From an uncultured Clostridia bacterium (GTDB lineage Bacteria; Bacillota; Clostridia; Christensenellales; Borkfalkiaceae): 11,186 bases of DNA. The position numbers and the translations under genes were made by a program. This document shows, one piece after another, positions 1 to 5,443 of this stretch. Position 1 is the stretch's first letter. The number at the start of each line of letters is the position of its first letter. The notes beneath the pieces are model-generated. The model worked only from the letters and a program-made list of their open reading frames with translations. It did no database searches and was not told the DNA's origin. The stretch covers positions 1-11,186 of the forward strand of contig CAKQSU010000015.1 of NCBI GenBank assembly GCA_934273135.1, read 5' to 3'.

Positions 1-294
1 GAGATAGAGGTTGCGTTCGAGGTTTGTCGCGTCGACGATGTTGATTACGCAGTCGGGTTTTTCGTCGAGAATGTAGTTTCTCGCGATTACTTCTTCCGGA
101 GTGTACGGAGCAAGAGAGTAAATGCCCGGCAAGTCAACGATGGCGACGTGTTCGGCGCATTTTTTATAAACGCCGTCGCGCTTATCCACCGTAACGCCCG
201 GCCAGTTGCCGACGTGCGCCGTGGACCCGGTAAGGGAGTTAAAAAGTGTTGTTTTTCCGCAGTTGGGGTTGCCTGCTAATGCAAAACGTTTCAT
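1..294 (-). CDS. feoB: Ferrous iron transporter B, N-terminal G domain (partial)
   Basis: FeoB is the membrane Fe(II) permease with a cytosolic N-terminal GTPase domain. Only the first 98 codons are present; the gene runs off the left edge. Visible G-protein motifs are the P-loop GNPNCGKT at residues 8-15, the switch I/G2 stretch VGNWPGVTVD at about 28-37, and the G3 motif DLPG at about 54-57. The protein begins MKRFALAGNPNCGKTT, the usual FeoB start without an extension. The start codon overlaps the stop of the upstream feoA by 4 nt (ATGA on the minus strand), so the two are probably translationally coupled. The G4 motif and the membrane domain lie outside the window. The identification is very secure; whether the gene is intact further left cannot be seen. 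Confidence 0.96.
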   Translation of the reverse strand, partial: MKRFALAGNPNCGKTTLFNSLTGSTAHVGNWPGVTVDKRDGVYKKCAEHVAIVDLPGIYSLAPYTPEEVIARNYILDEKPDCVINIVDATNLERNLYL

Positions 295-524
295 TTTGTG
301 ACCTCCATCGTAACGCAAGATGCTTCCGTGTGGCGGAGAGTTAGTTCGTAACCTCTCACGGTTACCTGAACGGGGTCGCCGAGCGGGGCTTTTTTGCGAA
401 GCATTATTTCCGCGCCCGGAGTGATGCCCATATCGAACAAACGACGCTTAATGTTGCCTTCGCCGCCGACGTGTTTGACCACGCCGTTTTCGCCGACGAT
501 AAAATTGTCAAGTGTTTTTTCCAT
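291..524 (-). CDS. feoA: FeoA, SH3-like ferrous iron transport accessory protein
   Basis: A 77-residue protein with the FeoA SH3-like fold. The core is the motif running from about residue 24 to 42 (NIKRRLFDMGITPGAEIML), followed by KKAPLGDPVQVTVRGYELTLR at about 44-64, which is the family signature (LxxxGxxxGxxxxxxxxaPxGdPxxxxvrgxxlaLR). FeoA is a small cytosolic protein needed for FeoB-dependent Fe(II) uptake, although its exact mechanism is unsettled. The start is fixed by an AGGAG site (531-535) 6 nt upstream of ATG at 524. It sits second in the operon, 61 nt after another FeoA-like gene, and its TGA overlaps the feoB ATG. All family landmarks are present. Confidence 0.95.
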   Translation of the reverse strand: MEKTLDNFIVGENGVVKHVGGEGNIKRRLFDMGITPGAEIMLRKKAPLGDPVQVTVRGYELTLRHTEASCVTMEVTK

Positions 525-543
525 ATATATCTCCTAAATTATT

Positions 544-567
544 TTACAAAGGTAATAGTATTTGTAA
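544..567. repeat. Intercistronic inverted repeat in the feo operon
   Basis: A perfect 7-bp inverted repeat, TTACAAA / TTTGTAA, with a 10-nt loop, lies between the two FeoA genes, just upstream of the ribosome site of canonical feoA. It could form an RNA hairpin that affects processing or relative expression, or be a DNA site. No U-tract follows on the minus strand, so it is not a standard terminator. Confidence 0.5.
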
Positions 568-585
568 GGAAAAAGAATGCAATCC

Positions 586-798
586 CTATGAAACGAAAAT
601 CTTAGTGGATAGTTCGCTGTCGAGCGCAAGTCTGCCGTCTTTTATCTTGCAGACGACAGTACCGCCGCTCGACGAAAGCACGGTTATTTCTCCGTCTATC
701 GTTATCCCTAAGTTTTCAAGATGTTGTTTTGTCTTTTCGTCCGCCGCAATACGCACTATTTTCAGCGGCGTACCGACCGGCGCAATCACTATCGGCAT
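586..798 (-). CDS. Second, divergent FeoA-domain protein
   Basis: About 70 residues, beginning MPIVIAPVGTPLKIVRI. It has the same small beta-barrel pattern as FeoA: a strand with 'TPLKIVRI', a helix 'TKQHLENLGITIDGEITVL', then 'GTVVCKIKDGRLALDSELSTKI'. The LxxLGI..G core aligns with the LFDMGITPG core of the neighbour, but the 'aPLGDP' loop is replaced by SSSGG and the conserved C-terminal Arg is Asp. I prefer ATG at 798 because GGAGG (806-810) lies 7 nt upstream; the TTG at 804 is only 1-2 nt from that site. It is the first gene of the feo operon. Tandem FeoA genes before feoB are common in Clostridia. A partner role in the Feo complex is inferred from context, not shown. Confidence 0.87.
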   Translation of the reverse strand: MPIVIAPVGTPLKIVRIAADEKTKQHLENLGITIDGEITVLSSSGGTVVCKIKDGRLALDSELSTKIFVS

Positions 799-867
799 TT
801 TCAATCCTCCGTATTAAGCTATGCCCGAACAAACGAGCAATGTGAAACTTACTTCAATTTCGCGTTT

Positions 868-896
868 ATAATAGCACTGTTGTTTTTCGTTGTCAA
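868..896 (-). promoter_or_regulatory. Sigma-A promoter of the feo operon
   Basis: On the minus strand there is a perfect -35 TTGACA (896-891), a 17-bp spacer and a -10 TATTAT (873-868). Transcription would begin near 861, giving a roughly 60-nt leader before the first FeoA-like gene. One mismatch to consensus in twelve positions makes this a strong call. Confidence 0.85.
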
Positions 897-901
897 GTAA
901 A

Positions 902-921
902 ATATGATTAAAAATTCATAT
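902..921. promoter_or_regulatory. Possible operator upstream of the feo promoter
   Basis: An AT-rich inverted repeat with 6-bp arms, ATATGA and TCATAT, separated by 8 nt, ends 5 bp before the feo -35 box. Its place suits a metal-responsive regulator, as feo operons are usually iron-controlled by Fur or DtxR-type proteins. It does not match the classical Fur 7-1-7 palindrome well, so the assignment is tentative. Confidence 0.3.
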
Positions 922-951
922 TCATAAAAATTTTTTTAGTCGAGGCTTACT

Positions 952-991
952 TTTTTCATTTGCCTTGCCGAAGTTATCGCCGAATGAAAAA
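952..991. repeat. Long-spaced inverted repeat between divergent promoters
   Basis: Perfect 9-bp arms TTTTTCATT (952-960) and AATGAAAAA (983-991) flank a 22-nt GC-richer centre; a G-C and a G-U pair extend the stem inward by two. It lies in the 129-bp stretch between the feo and guaA -35 boxes. It could be a regulator site or a decayed terminator. Nothing else is visible in this stretch. Confidence 0.4.
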
Positions 992-1025
992 TTAAAAGAA
1001 AAAGAGGGAAAGTAATTTACAGTTC

Positions 1026-1054
1026 TTGACAAAGAAAGATTTATAAGGTAACAT
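1026..1054 (+). promoter_or_regulatory. Promoter of guaA
   Basis: TTGACA at 1026-1031 is followed after 17 bp by TAACAT (1049-1054), 4 of 6 matches to the -10 consensus. A perfect TATAAT is present at 1054-1059, but it would need a 22-bp spacer. Either way transcription starts at about 1061-1067, leaving a leader of roughly 100 nt before guaA. Confidence 0.65.
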
Positions 1055-1067
1055 ATAATATGGTCAT

Positions 1068-1116
1068 GGCGCGAACGGTTTTTTCTAAAAAAACGACAGC
1101 AAGCTTTTCCGCGCGC
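1068..1116 (+). promoter_or_regulatory. Structured 5' leader of guaA
   Basis: The leader can fold into an outer GC stem (GCGCG at 1069-1073 with CGCGC at 1110-1114 or 1112-1116). This encloses an inner hairpin in which CG plus a run of T (1076-1084) pairs with a run of A plus CG (1087-1095). I do not recognise a known riboswitch class. An RNA control element is an inference from structure and position only. Confidence 0.35.
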
Positions 1117-1133
1117 GACTAATAATAAAAAAT

Positions 1134-1154
1134 GTATACGCGTTCATCGTATAC
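1134..1154 (+). promoter_or_regulatory. Hairpin abutting the guaA ribosome-binding site
   Basis: A perfect 7-bp inverted repeat, GTATACG (1134-1140) and CGTATAC (1148-1154), has a 7-nt loop and ends exactly where the Shine-Dalgarno GGAGG (1155-1159) begins. The ATG follows 6 nt later. Such a stem could modulate ribosome access, or be an operator in the DNA. The repeat is certain; the function is inferred. Confidence 0.5.
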
Positions 1155-1165
1155 GGAGGAAAAAT

Positions 1166-2143
1166 ATGTCAGACGTAAGACCTGCCGATATGCAGAGAAT
1201 CACGACTAAGGAACTCGCAAAAGCCTTTATCGACGAACAAGTCGTCGAGTTAAGAAAAGAAATAGGCGACAAAAAAGTTTTGCTCGCTCTCTCCGGCGGA
1301 GTCGATTCGTCGGTTGTTGCCGCGCTTTTAATAAAAGCCGTCGGAAAGCAGCTTACCTGCGTTCACGTCAATCACGGGCTTTTGAGAAAGGGCGAGCCGG
1401 AACAGGTTATAAAAGTTTTCCGTGAAGAAATGGGCGCGAACCTCGTATACGTTGACGCCACGGACAGATTTTTGGACAAGTTGAAAGGAGTTGCCGACCC
1501 CGAGCAGAAGCGCAAAATTATCGGCGCGGAGTTTATAAGGGTTTTCGAGGAAGAGGCAAGAAAGCTCGAAGGTATCGAATTTTTAGCTCAAGGCACCATC
1601 TATCCCGACATTTTGGAGTCGGGCGGAGTAAAAAGCCACCACAACGTCGGCGGGCTTCCCGAAGATTTGCAGTTCAGCCTCGTGGAACCGCTCAAACTTT
1701 TATTTAAAGACGAAGTAAGGGTTGTCGGCAGAGAACTCGGCTTACCCGCTTCTATGGTTGACCGTCAACCGTTCCCCGGTCCGGGGCTCGGCGTTCGTTG
1801 CGTGGGCGCGATAACCCGCGACAGGCTCGAAGCCGTTCGCGAATCGGACGCTATATTGCGTGAAGAATTTGCTTTGGCGGGGCTTGATAAAAAAGTCTGG
1901 CAGTACTTCACAGTCGTTCCCGAAGCCCGTTCGACGGGCGTGAAAGACGGCAAGAGAACGTTTGAATGGTTTGTCGTTATCCGCGCGGTAAACACCGTGG
2001 ACGCAATGACGGCTACCGTAGAACCGCTTGAATTTGCGCTTTTAGAAAAGATAACGGCGCGTATCTTAGCCGAGGTAAAGAACGTAAACAGAGTGCTTTA
2101 CGACCTTTCCCCCAAGCCCGTCGCCACGATAGAATGGGAGTAA
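1166..2143 (+). CDS. guaA: GMP synthase, ATP-pyrophosphatase subunit without glutaminase domain
   Basis: The protein (325 residues) matches the C-terminal two thirds of bacterial GuaA, which adenylates XMP and aminates it to GMP. The N-type ATP-pyrophosphatase P-loop SGGVDSS is at residues 43-49. [11 protein letters not shown] (143-153) and [13 protein letters not shown] (156-168) follow. The dimerisation domain starts at [10 protein letters not shown] (202-211) and ends with the family terminus YDLSPKP..TIEWE (312-325). Usual bacterial GuaA is about 510 residues because a class I glutamine amidotransferase domain precedes this part; here only about 35 residues precede the P-loop region. The start is fixed by GGAGG (1155-1159) and there is no open glutaminase frame upstream. 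The enzyme either uses free ammonia or pairs with a glutaminase encoded elsewhere, as in the two-subunit archaeal enzyme. Confidence 0.94.
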   Translation: MSDVRPADMQRITTKELAKAFIDEQVVELRKEIGDKKVLLALSGGVDSSVVAALLIKAVGKQLTCVHVNHGLLRKGEPEQVIKVFREEMGANLVYVDATDRFLDKLKGVADPEQKRKIIGAEFIRVFEEEARKLEGIEFLAQGTIYPDILESGGVKSHHNVGGLPEDLQFSLVEPLKLLFKDEVRVVGRELGLPASMVDRQPFPGPGLGVRCVGAITRDRLEAVRESDAILREEFALAGLDKKVWQYFTVVPEARSTGVKDGKRTFEWFVVIRAVNTVDAMTATVEPLEFALLEKITARILAEVKNVNRVLYDLSPKPVATIEWE

Positions 2144-2185
2144 TAAGTCGGCGTATAAGTCGATTAACCGCATAAAAACAAGAAA

Positions 2186-2223
2186 AACGCGCCGTCGGCA
2201 AAAAGTTTTGCCGACGGCGCGTT
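2186..2223 (-). terminator. Strong stem-loop terminator between convergent guaA and the small minus-strand gene
   Basis: Perfect 18-bp arms (2186-2203 and 2206-2223) are separated by only 2 nt, so the real loop is formed by the inner A/T pairs. On the minus strand the stem is followed by a T-rich run (TTTTTCTTGTTTTT), as expected for intrinsic termination of the 84-residue gene. On the plus strand no T-run follows, so for guaA it would act only as a 3'-end stem. Confidence 0.75.
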
Positions 2224-2362
2224 GTCGTAAAAAGGGGATTAGTATTCGTTTTTGATATTAAGTTTTTACCGACTGAAAACGACATGGCTAAAACAGCTGC
2301 AACTTTTTTTTACAATCGGCGTTACGTCGCGTTTCGTAACAAAAACGGCTTCGAAAGAAAAA
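2224..2362. other. Intergenic stretch with no gene seen
   Basis: Low-complexity, A/T-run-containing DNA forming the 3' leader side of the small minus-strand gene. A 6-bp inverted repeat (GTTACG 2321-2326, CGTAAC 2335-2340) is the only structure noticed. I could support no coding region here; the frames open through it lack ribosome sites and have unnatural composition. Confidence 0.5.
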
Positions 2363-2617
2363 TCAATCGGGCTTCTTTTTTGCCGCGTCGGCGTCGATTT
2401 TCATGGAAAGCGCGGCGTGGCGGCGGAGCATGTCTTCAACCGTCTCGCGCTTTGTCTTGTTTGTTTTCAAAGGCGACAAAGGAGCGGAAAGGGTAGTCGC
2501 GCCCGTTTCGACGGAAGGGGCTTTTTGCTCGCTTTTTCGCGAGGAATTTTTTTCGGATGGCGAAGTTCCGTTTGCGACGGCTTCTCCGATTTTGCCGAGG
2601 AGTTCCATGAGATTCAT
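2363..2617 (-). CDS. Small protein of unknown function, 84 residues
   Basis: I do not recognise the family. The start is well supported: AAGGAG (2625-2630) lies 7 nt before ATG at 2617. The layout looks like a real protein. There is a short N-terminal helix MNLMELLGKIGEAVANG (1-17), then a Ser/Thr/Lys-rich low-complexity linker (about 18-56). A charged C-terminal helix follows, TVEDMLRRHAALSMKIDADAAKKK (about 59-82). There is no signal peptide or membrane segment, so it is likely cytosolic. Hydrophobic residues spaced through both helices suggest they bind a partner or each other. It is the only minus-strand gene between guaA and the lipoprotein gene and has its own candidate promoter and terminator. 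Overlapping plus-strand frames lack ribosome sites and are probably shadows. Confidence 0.72.
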   Translation of the reverse strand: MNLMELLGKIGEAVANGTSPSEKNSSRKSEQKAPSVETGATTLSAPLSPLKTNKTKRETVEDMLRRHAALSMKIDADAAKKKPD

Positions 2618-2732
2618 TGCTTTTCTCCTTAAAAAACGTTGCCGAAAACCCGGTTTCGGCTCAAAAATGTTTTCGGAAAATAAAAAATCGAAATTTTAGT
2701 GCCGAATAAAAGAAAATTAAGCGATAAAACGC

Positions 2733-2761
2733 TTGAAAAACTATCGATTATAGTATATAAT
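2733..2761 (+). promoter_or_regulatory. Sigma-A promoter of the lipoprotein gene
   Basis: TTGAAA (2733-2738), a 17-bp spacer and a perfect TATAAT (2756-2761). Transcription from about 2768 gives a leader of roughly 105 nt. The leader carries two hairpins: CGGGG/CCCCG (2799-2811) and a CGCC/GGCG stem (2839-2857) that ends 3 nt before the ribosome site. Confidence 0.8.
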
Positions 2762-2775
2762 AAACTGTACTTGAA
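2747..2775 (-). promoter_or_regulatory. Candidate promoter of the small minus-strand gene
   Basis: On the minus strand a perfect -10 TATAAT (2752-2747) is preceded by 17 bp and a weak -35 TTCAAG (2775-2770). It overlaps the plus-strand promoter of the lipoprotein gene, so the two polymerases would compete for the site. The leader would be about 120 nt and includes an imperfect GCCGAAA/TTTCGGC hairpin near 2640-2660. Confidence 0.45.
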
Positions 2776-2873
2776 GTATTATGCATTATTATATGCGGCG
2801 GGGCGACCCCGTATACTTTCGGTGAAGCAAGAAATTTGCGCCTTTTCAAAAAGGGCGTTTAAAGGAGCAATTC

Positions 2874-4505
2874 ATGAAAAAGCTTATTTGTTTACTTCTT
2901 ACCGCGCTTATGCTCGTTTCCTTAACGGCGTGCGCCGGCGGCTGGAATTCGACCGTTACCGATTACGAAACGGGTACGGTTTCCGATAACGGCGGTTATG
3001 CCGTCGTAAAGGGCGACTACGTTTATTATATAAACGGCAAAGCGGAATCTACCGCAGACAACGCTTTCGGCAAGGTAGTCAAAGGCGCGCTCGTCCGCAC
3101 GAAAGTAGCCGACCTCGCGACCGCCGCGAAAGCTACCGCCGACACGGAAAAAGTAACAAGCGAAATAGTTATCCCCAAACTCATATACACCGATTACAGG
3201 GACAACGGCAGCGGCTTTTATATTTTCGGCAACTACGTTTATTACGTTACGCCGTCAACCGAGCTTAACAAGAAAGGCGAGGTCCAAAACACCGTAGCCG
3301 AATTCACGAGAACCCGCCTCGACGGTAAGGAAACGAAAGTTATCGCAACCGCCGAAGGTCTTTCCACGCCGTTCAGATTCGTCGAAGGCGAGGACAAAAA
3401 GGTTTATCTCACCGTTTACACGACCGATTCCGACAAAAAGAACGTGCTTATCACTTATGACGAAGCCGGAAACGAAATAGGCAGAAGCGAAGCCGTTTCT
3501 TCCTATATCTTCTCTTCCGACAACGCCGCCAAGTACGCTTTTTATGAAAAGAAGCCGCGTAACGAACAGCTCGATTCCGACGAAAGCTTCAGCGAAGTTC
3601 ATCGTTACTCGCTTACGAGCAACAAGGACGAAATAGTTCTTTACGGCGCGGGCAAATACAGCGAAGAAAGCGGAATAGGCTCTACGGGCGTTACTTTCGC
3701 GTTCAAGGCGTACGTCGGCGAAAACCTCTATATGAGCGAAACTTACGTCGACACCTCGACCGTTACCGTAACCCGTTACTTTGCGGTTAAGCCGGCGGCT
3801 CTTACCGCTTCGACCGTTACGGACGGCAAAATCGACGTTAAAAACGCCGTTGCGAACTATGAAGCGAGAACGCCGCTCGATAATGGCAGCAGCTCTGCTT
3901 CGACCGTGTTTGCCGATTCTTCCGTGTACCTTGCGCCGAACTGCATACTTTACAACGACGCAAGCTACGGCATCATGAAGTATGATTATAACGCCACGGG
4001 CGCAGAAGCAAGCTTCGGCAGAGTAAAAGTGTATTATAGTAAGGATCTTGCGGGATATACTTACAAGTACAACGACGGCAAGTACATGTACTACACCGAC
4101 GATACTTATCTTTACCGCGTAGCCGTTAACGACCTTGTCGACGCGGCGGACGGTTACAAGGTTAAGGACACCTCTTTAGTAAAGGTCGAAAAGCTCAATC
4201 ATTACGCTAACGGCACGCTTCTCGACTGGTATAAGCCCGAATACGTAGGCGACTACATGCTCTTAATAAACACCAACGAGCCGTACTACGGATACCTTTA
4301 CGTCGTTGACCTTAAAGCGACCGCGGGAATGGATAAGGACGAACTTTCCGATTACGAAGAAAAACTCAACACCCTCGACAGAGAACATATTTTGGCAAAA
4401 GCCAACCGCATGGTAGGCGTTATGACCGACGCGGACAAGAAGTCGTTCAAAAAATATATGGACGACACTTACCCCGCAAAAGACAGTTCTTCGAGCGGCA
4501 ACTGA
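2874..4505 (+). CDS. Secreted lipoprotein with Tyr-rich propeller-like repeats
   Basis: A 543-residue protein with a classical lipoprotein signal: MKK, a hydrophobic core, and lipobox LTAC with the lipidated Cys at residue 20. It should be anchored on the outer face of the membrane. The mature part repeats beta-rich units with paired aromatic residues, such as DYVYYINGK (about 48-56), NYVYYVTPS, KYMYYTDDTYLYRV and YYGYLYVVDL. This resembles the DUF5050-like or beta-propeller lipoproteins common in Clostridia; ligand and role are unknown. The C-terminal part (about 490-535) is a charged helix, ending in a Ser-rich tail. AAAGGAG (2861-2867) is 6 nt before the ATG. The gene is monocistronic, with its own promoter and terminator. 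I see no catalytic motif, so a structural or binding role is only a guess. Confidence 0.88.
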   Translation: MKKLICLLLTALMLVSLTACAGGWNSTVTDYETGTVSDNGGYAVVKGDYVYYINGKAESTADNAFGKVVKGALVRTKVADLATAAKATADTEKVTSEIVIPKLIYTDYRDNGSGFYIFGNYVYYVTPSTELNKKGEVQNTVAEFTRTRLDGKETKVIATAEGLSTPFRFVEGEDKKVYLTVYTTDSDKKNVLITYDEAGNEIGRSEAVSSYIFSSDNAAKYAFYEKKPRNEQLDSDESFSEVHRYSLTSNKDEIVLYGAGKYSEESGIGSTGVTFAFKAYVGENLYMSETYVDTSTVTVTRYFAVKPAALTASTVTDGKIDVKNAVANYEARTPLDNGSSSASTVFADSSVYLAPNCILYNDASYGIMKYDYNATGAEASFGRVKVYYSKDLAGYTYKYNDGKYMYYTDDTYLYRVAVNDLVDAADGYKVKDTSLVKVEKLNHYANGTLLDWYKPEYVGDYMLLINTNEPYYGYLYVVDLKATAGMDKDELSDYEEKLNTLDREHILAKANRMVGVMTDADKKSFKKYMDDTYPAKDSSSSGN

Positions 4506-4527
4506 GAAAAACAAAGAAGACAAAAAG

Positions 4528-4557
4528 GCAGAACGGATTTCCCCGCTCTGCTTTTTT
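4528..4557 (+). terminator. Terminator of the lipoprotein gene
   Basis: Stem GCAGA-CGG pairs with CCG-TCTGC (4528-4551) across one A/C mismatch, with a 6-nt loop, followed by six T (4552-4557). It begins 22 nt after the stop codon. An A-run in front of the stem means it could also work on the other strand. Confidence 0.88.
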
Positions 4558-4574
4558 ACTTACCGAACTTTTTG

Positions 4575-4603
4575 TTTACAATTTTTTTTCGATATGGTAT
4601 AAT
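4575..4603 (+). promoter_or_regulatory. Sigma-A promoter of the SIMPL-domain gene
   Basis: TTTACA (4575-4580), a 17-bp spacer and TATAAT (4598-4603), with an extended TGG just before the -10. Transcription should start near 4610, giving a short leader of about 30 nt. Confidence 0.85.
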
Positions 4604-4638
4604 CACTTTACAAAGAAAAGATTTTCGGAGGTTATTAC

Positions 4639-5298
4639 ATGATGAAAACAATTACCGTTAAAGGCGTGGGAAACGTTTCGGTTAAGCCCGATTTGATTGT
4701 GATTTCGATAAACCTTGAAACAAAAAACAAGGATTACGAAAAAACGATGGATTATGCCGCGCAAAGGATAGACCTTCTCAACGACGCGCTCGAAGAGATA
4801 GGCTTTGAGAAAAAATCCGTAAAAACGACGGATTTTCACGTCCGCACGCAGTACGAAAGCGTAAAAGACAAGGACGGCACATATAAGAGAGTATTCGACG
4901 GTTACGTTTGCGCGCACAGCTTGAAAGTCGAATTCGATTTCGACACAAAGCGGCTTGCAAAGGTTTTGTCGGCGATAGCTGCGTGTTTTGCAAGCCCCGA
5001 GCTTTCCGTGGCGTTCACGGTAAAAGATTCGTCGGCTGTCGGCGAAGAACTCTTGAAGTCCGCGGCGAAAAACGCCGTCAAAAAGGCGGAAATACTTTGC
5101 CAAGCGTCGGGTGCGAAACTCGGGGAACTTATTTCAATCGATTATAGTTGGGGCGAGATAAACGTTTATTCGGACACCGGTTACGGGGTCGAGCGCAGTT
5201 GTATGATGAAAGCGGACGCGTGCCTGTCGGATATAGATATCGAACCCGACGACGTTAAGGTTAAAGACACCGTGACCTTCGTGTGGGAAATTTTATAA
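4639..5298 (+). CDS. SIMPL (DUF541) domain protein, cytoplasmic form
   Basis: A 219-residue protein that fits the SIMPL/DUF541 family along nearly its whole length. The start MMKTITVKGVGNVSVKPDLIVIS carries the family signature GxGxVxxxPDxxxxx at about residues 9-20. It is followed by a long helix with YAAQRIDLLNDALEEIG (about 39-55) and KSVKTTDFHVRTQYE (about 59-73). The second half has the helix LLKSAAKNAVKKAEILCQASGAKLGEL (about 139-165) typical of the family. Function is poorly known; E. coli YggE of this family is linked to oxidative stress. Unlike most bacterial members it has no signal peptide, so it probably stays in the cytoplasm. GGAGG (4627-4631) lies 7 nt before the first ATG; a second ATG follows directly. 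Confidence 0.9.
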   Translation: MMKTITVKGVGNVSVKPDLIVISINLETKNKDYEKTMDYAAQRIDLLNDALEEIGFEKKSVKTTDFHVRTQYESVKDKDGTYKRVFDGYVCAHSLKVEFDFDTKRLAKVLSAIAACFASPELSVAFTVKDSSAVGEELLKSAAKNAVKKAEILCQASGAKLGELISIDYSWGEINVYSDTGYGVERSCMMKADACLSDIDIEPDDVKVKDTVTFVWEIL

Positions 5299-5311
5299 AG
5301 CCGTCACAAAA

Positions 5312-5357
5312 ACGGGCTGTTGCAAGTTGCTTTTTCCGGCAACGTGCGACAGCCCGT
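5312..5357. terminator. Bidirectional terminator between convergent genes
   Basis: An almost continuous stem. Outer arms ACGGGCTGT (5312-5320) and ACAGCCCGT (5349-5357) are perfect, and inner segments GCA/TGC and GTTGC/GCAAC continue the pairing to a 7-8 nt loop. A weak T-rich run (ATTTATT) follows on the plus strand; on the minus strand TTTTTG follows. It sits 14 nt after the SIMPL stop. Confidence 0.7.
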
Positions 5358-5375
5358 ATTTATTGTAAAAGAAAA

Positions 5376-5394
5376 CCACTCGCCGAGCGAGTGG
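5376..5394 (-). terminator. Terminator of the diguanylate cyclase gene
   Basis: A perfect 8-bp hairpin, CCACTCGC / GCGAGTGG with a 3-nt loop, is followed on the minus strand by TTTTCTTTT (5375-5367). It lies about 50 nt beyond the stop of the cyclase gene. A second hairpin, GCCGTTT / AAACGGC (5422-5442), sits between the stop and this one. Confidence 0.75.
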
Positions 5395-5443
5395 ATAGTG
5401 GTGTGTAGTTACTGCTTTTTTGCCGTTTATACAAAAAACGGCT

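Noticed and set aside
512..817. 101-codon plus-strand frame across the FeoA genes
   Set aside because: It is antisense to a clear FeoA homologue and has no ribosome site.
1054..1121. Possible purine riboswitch before guaA (TATAAT followed later by GACTA)
   Set aside because: The P2 and P3 stems and the conserved loop sequences do not fit, and the TATAAT overlaps the predicted promoter -10, so it would lie outside the transcript.
2252..2632. 126-codon plus-strand frame over the small minus-strand gene
   Set aside because: No ribosome site, Cys/Phe/Arg-rich composition, and it overlaps the better supported 84-residue gene.
4603..5103. 166-codon open frame on the minus strand
   Set aside because: It is antisense to the SIMPL gene, has a Phe/Arg/Tyr-heavy composition, and no supporting ribosome site or family.
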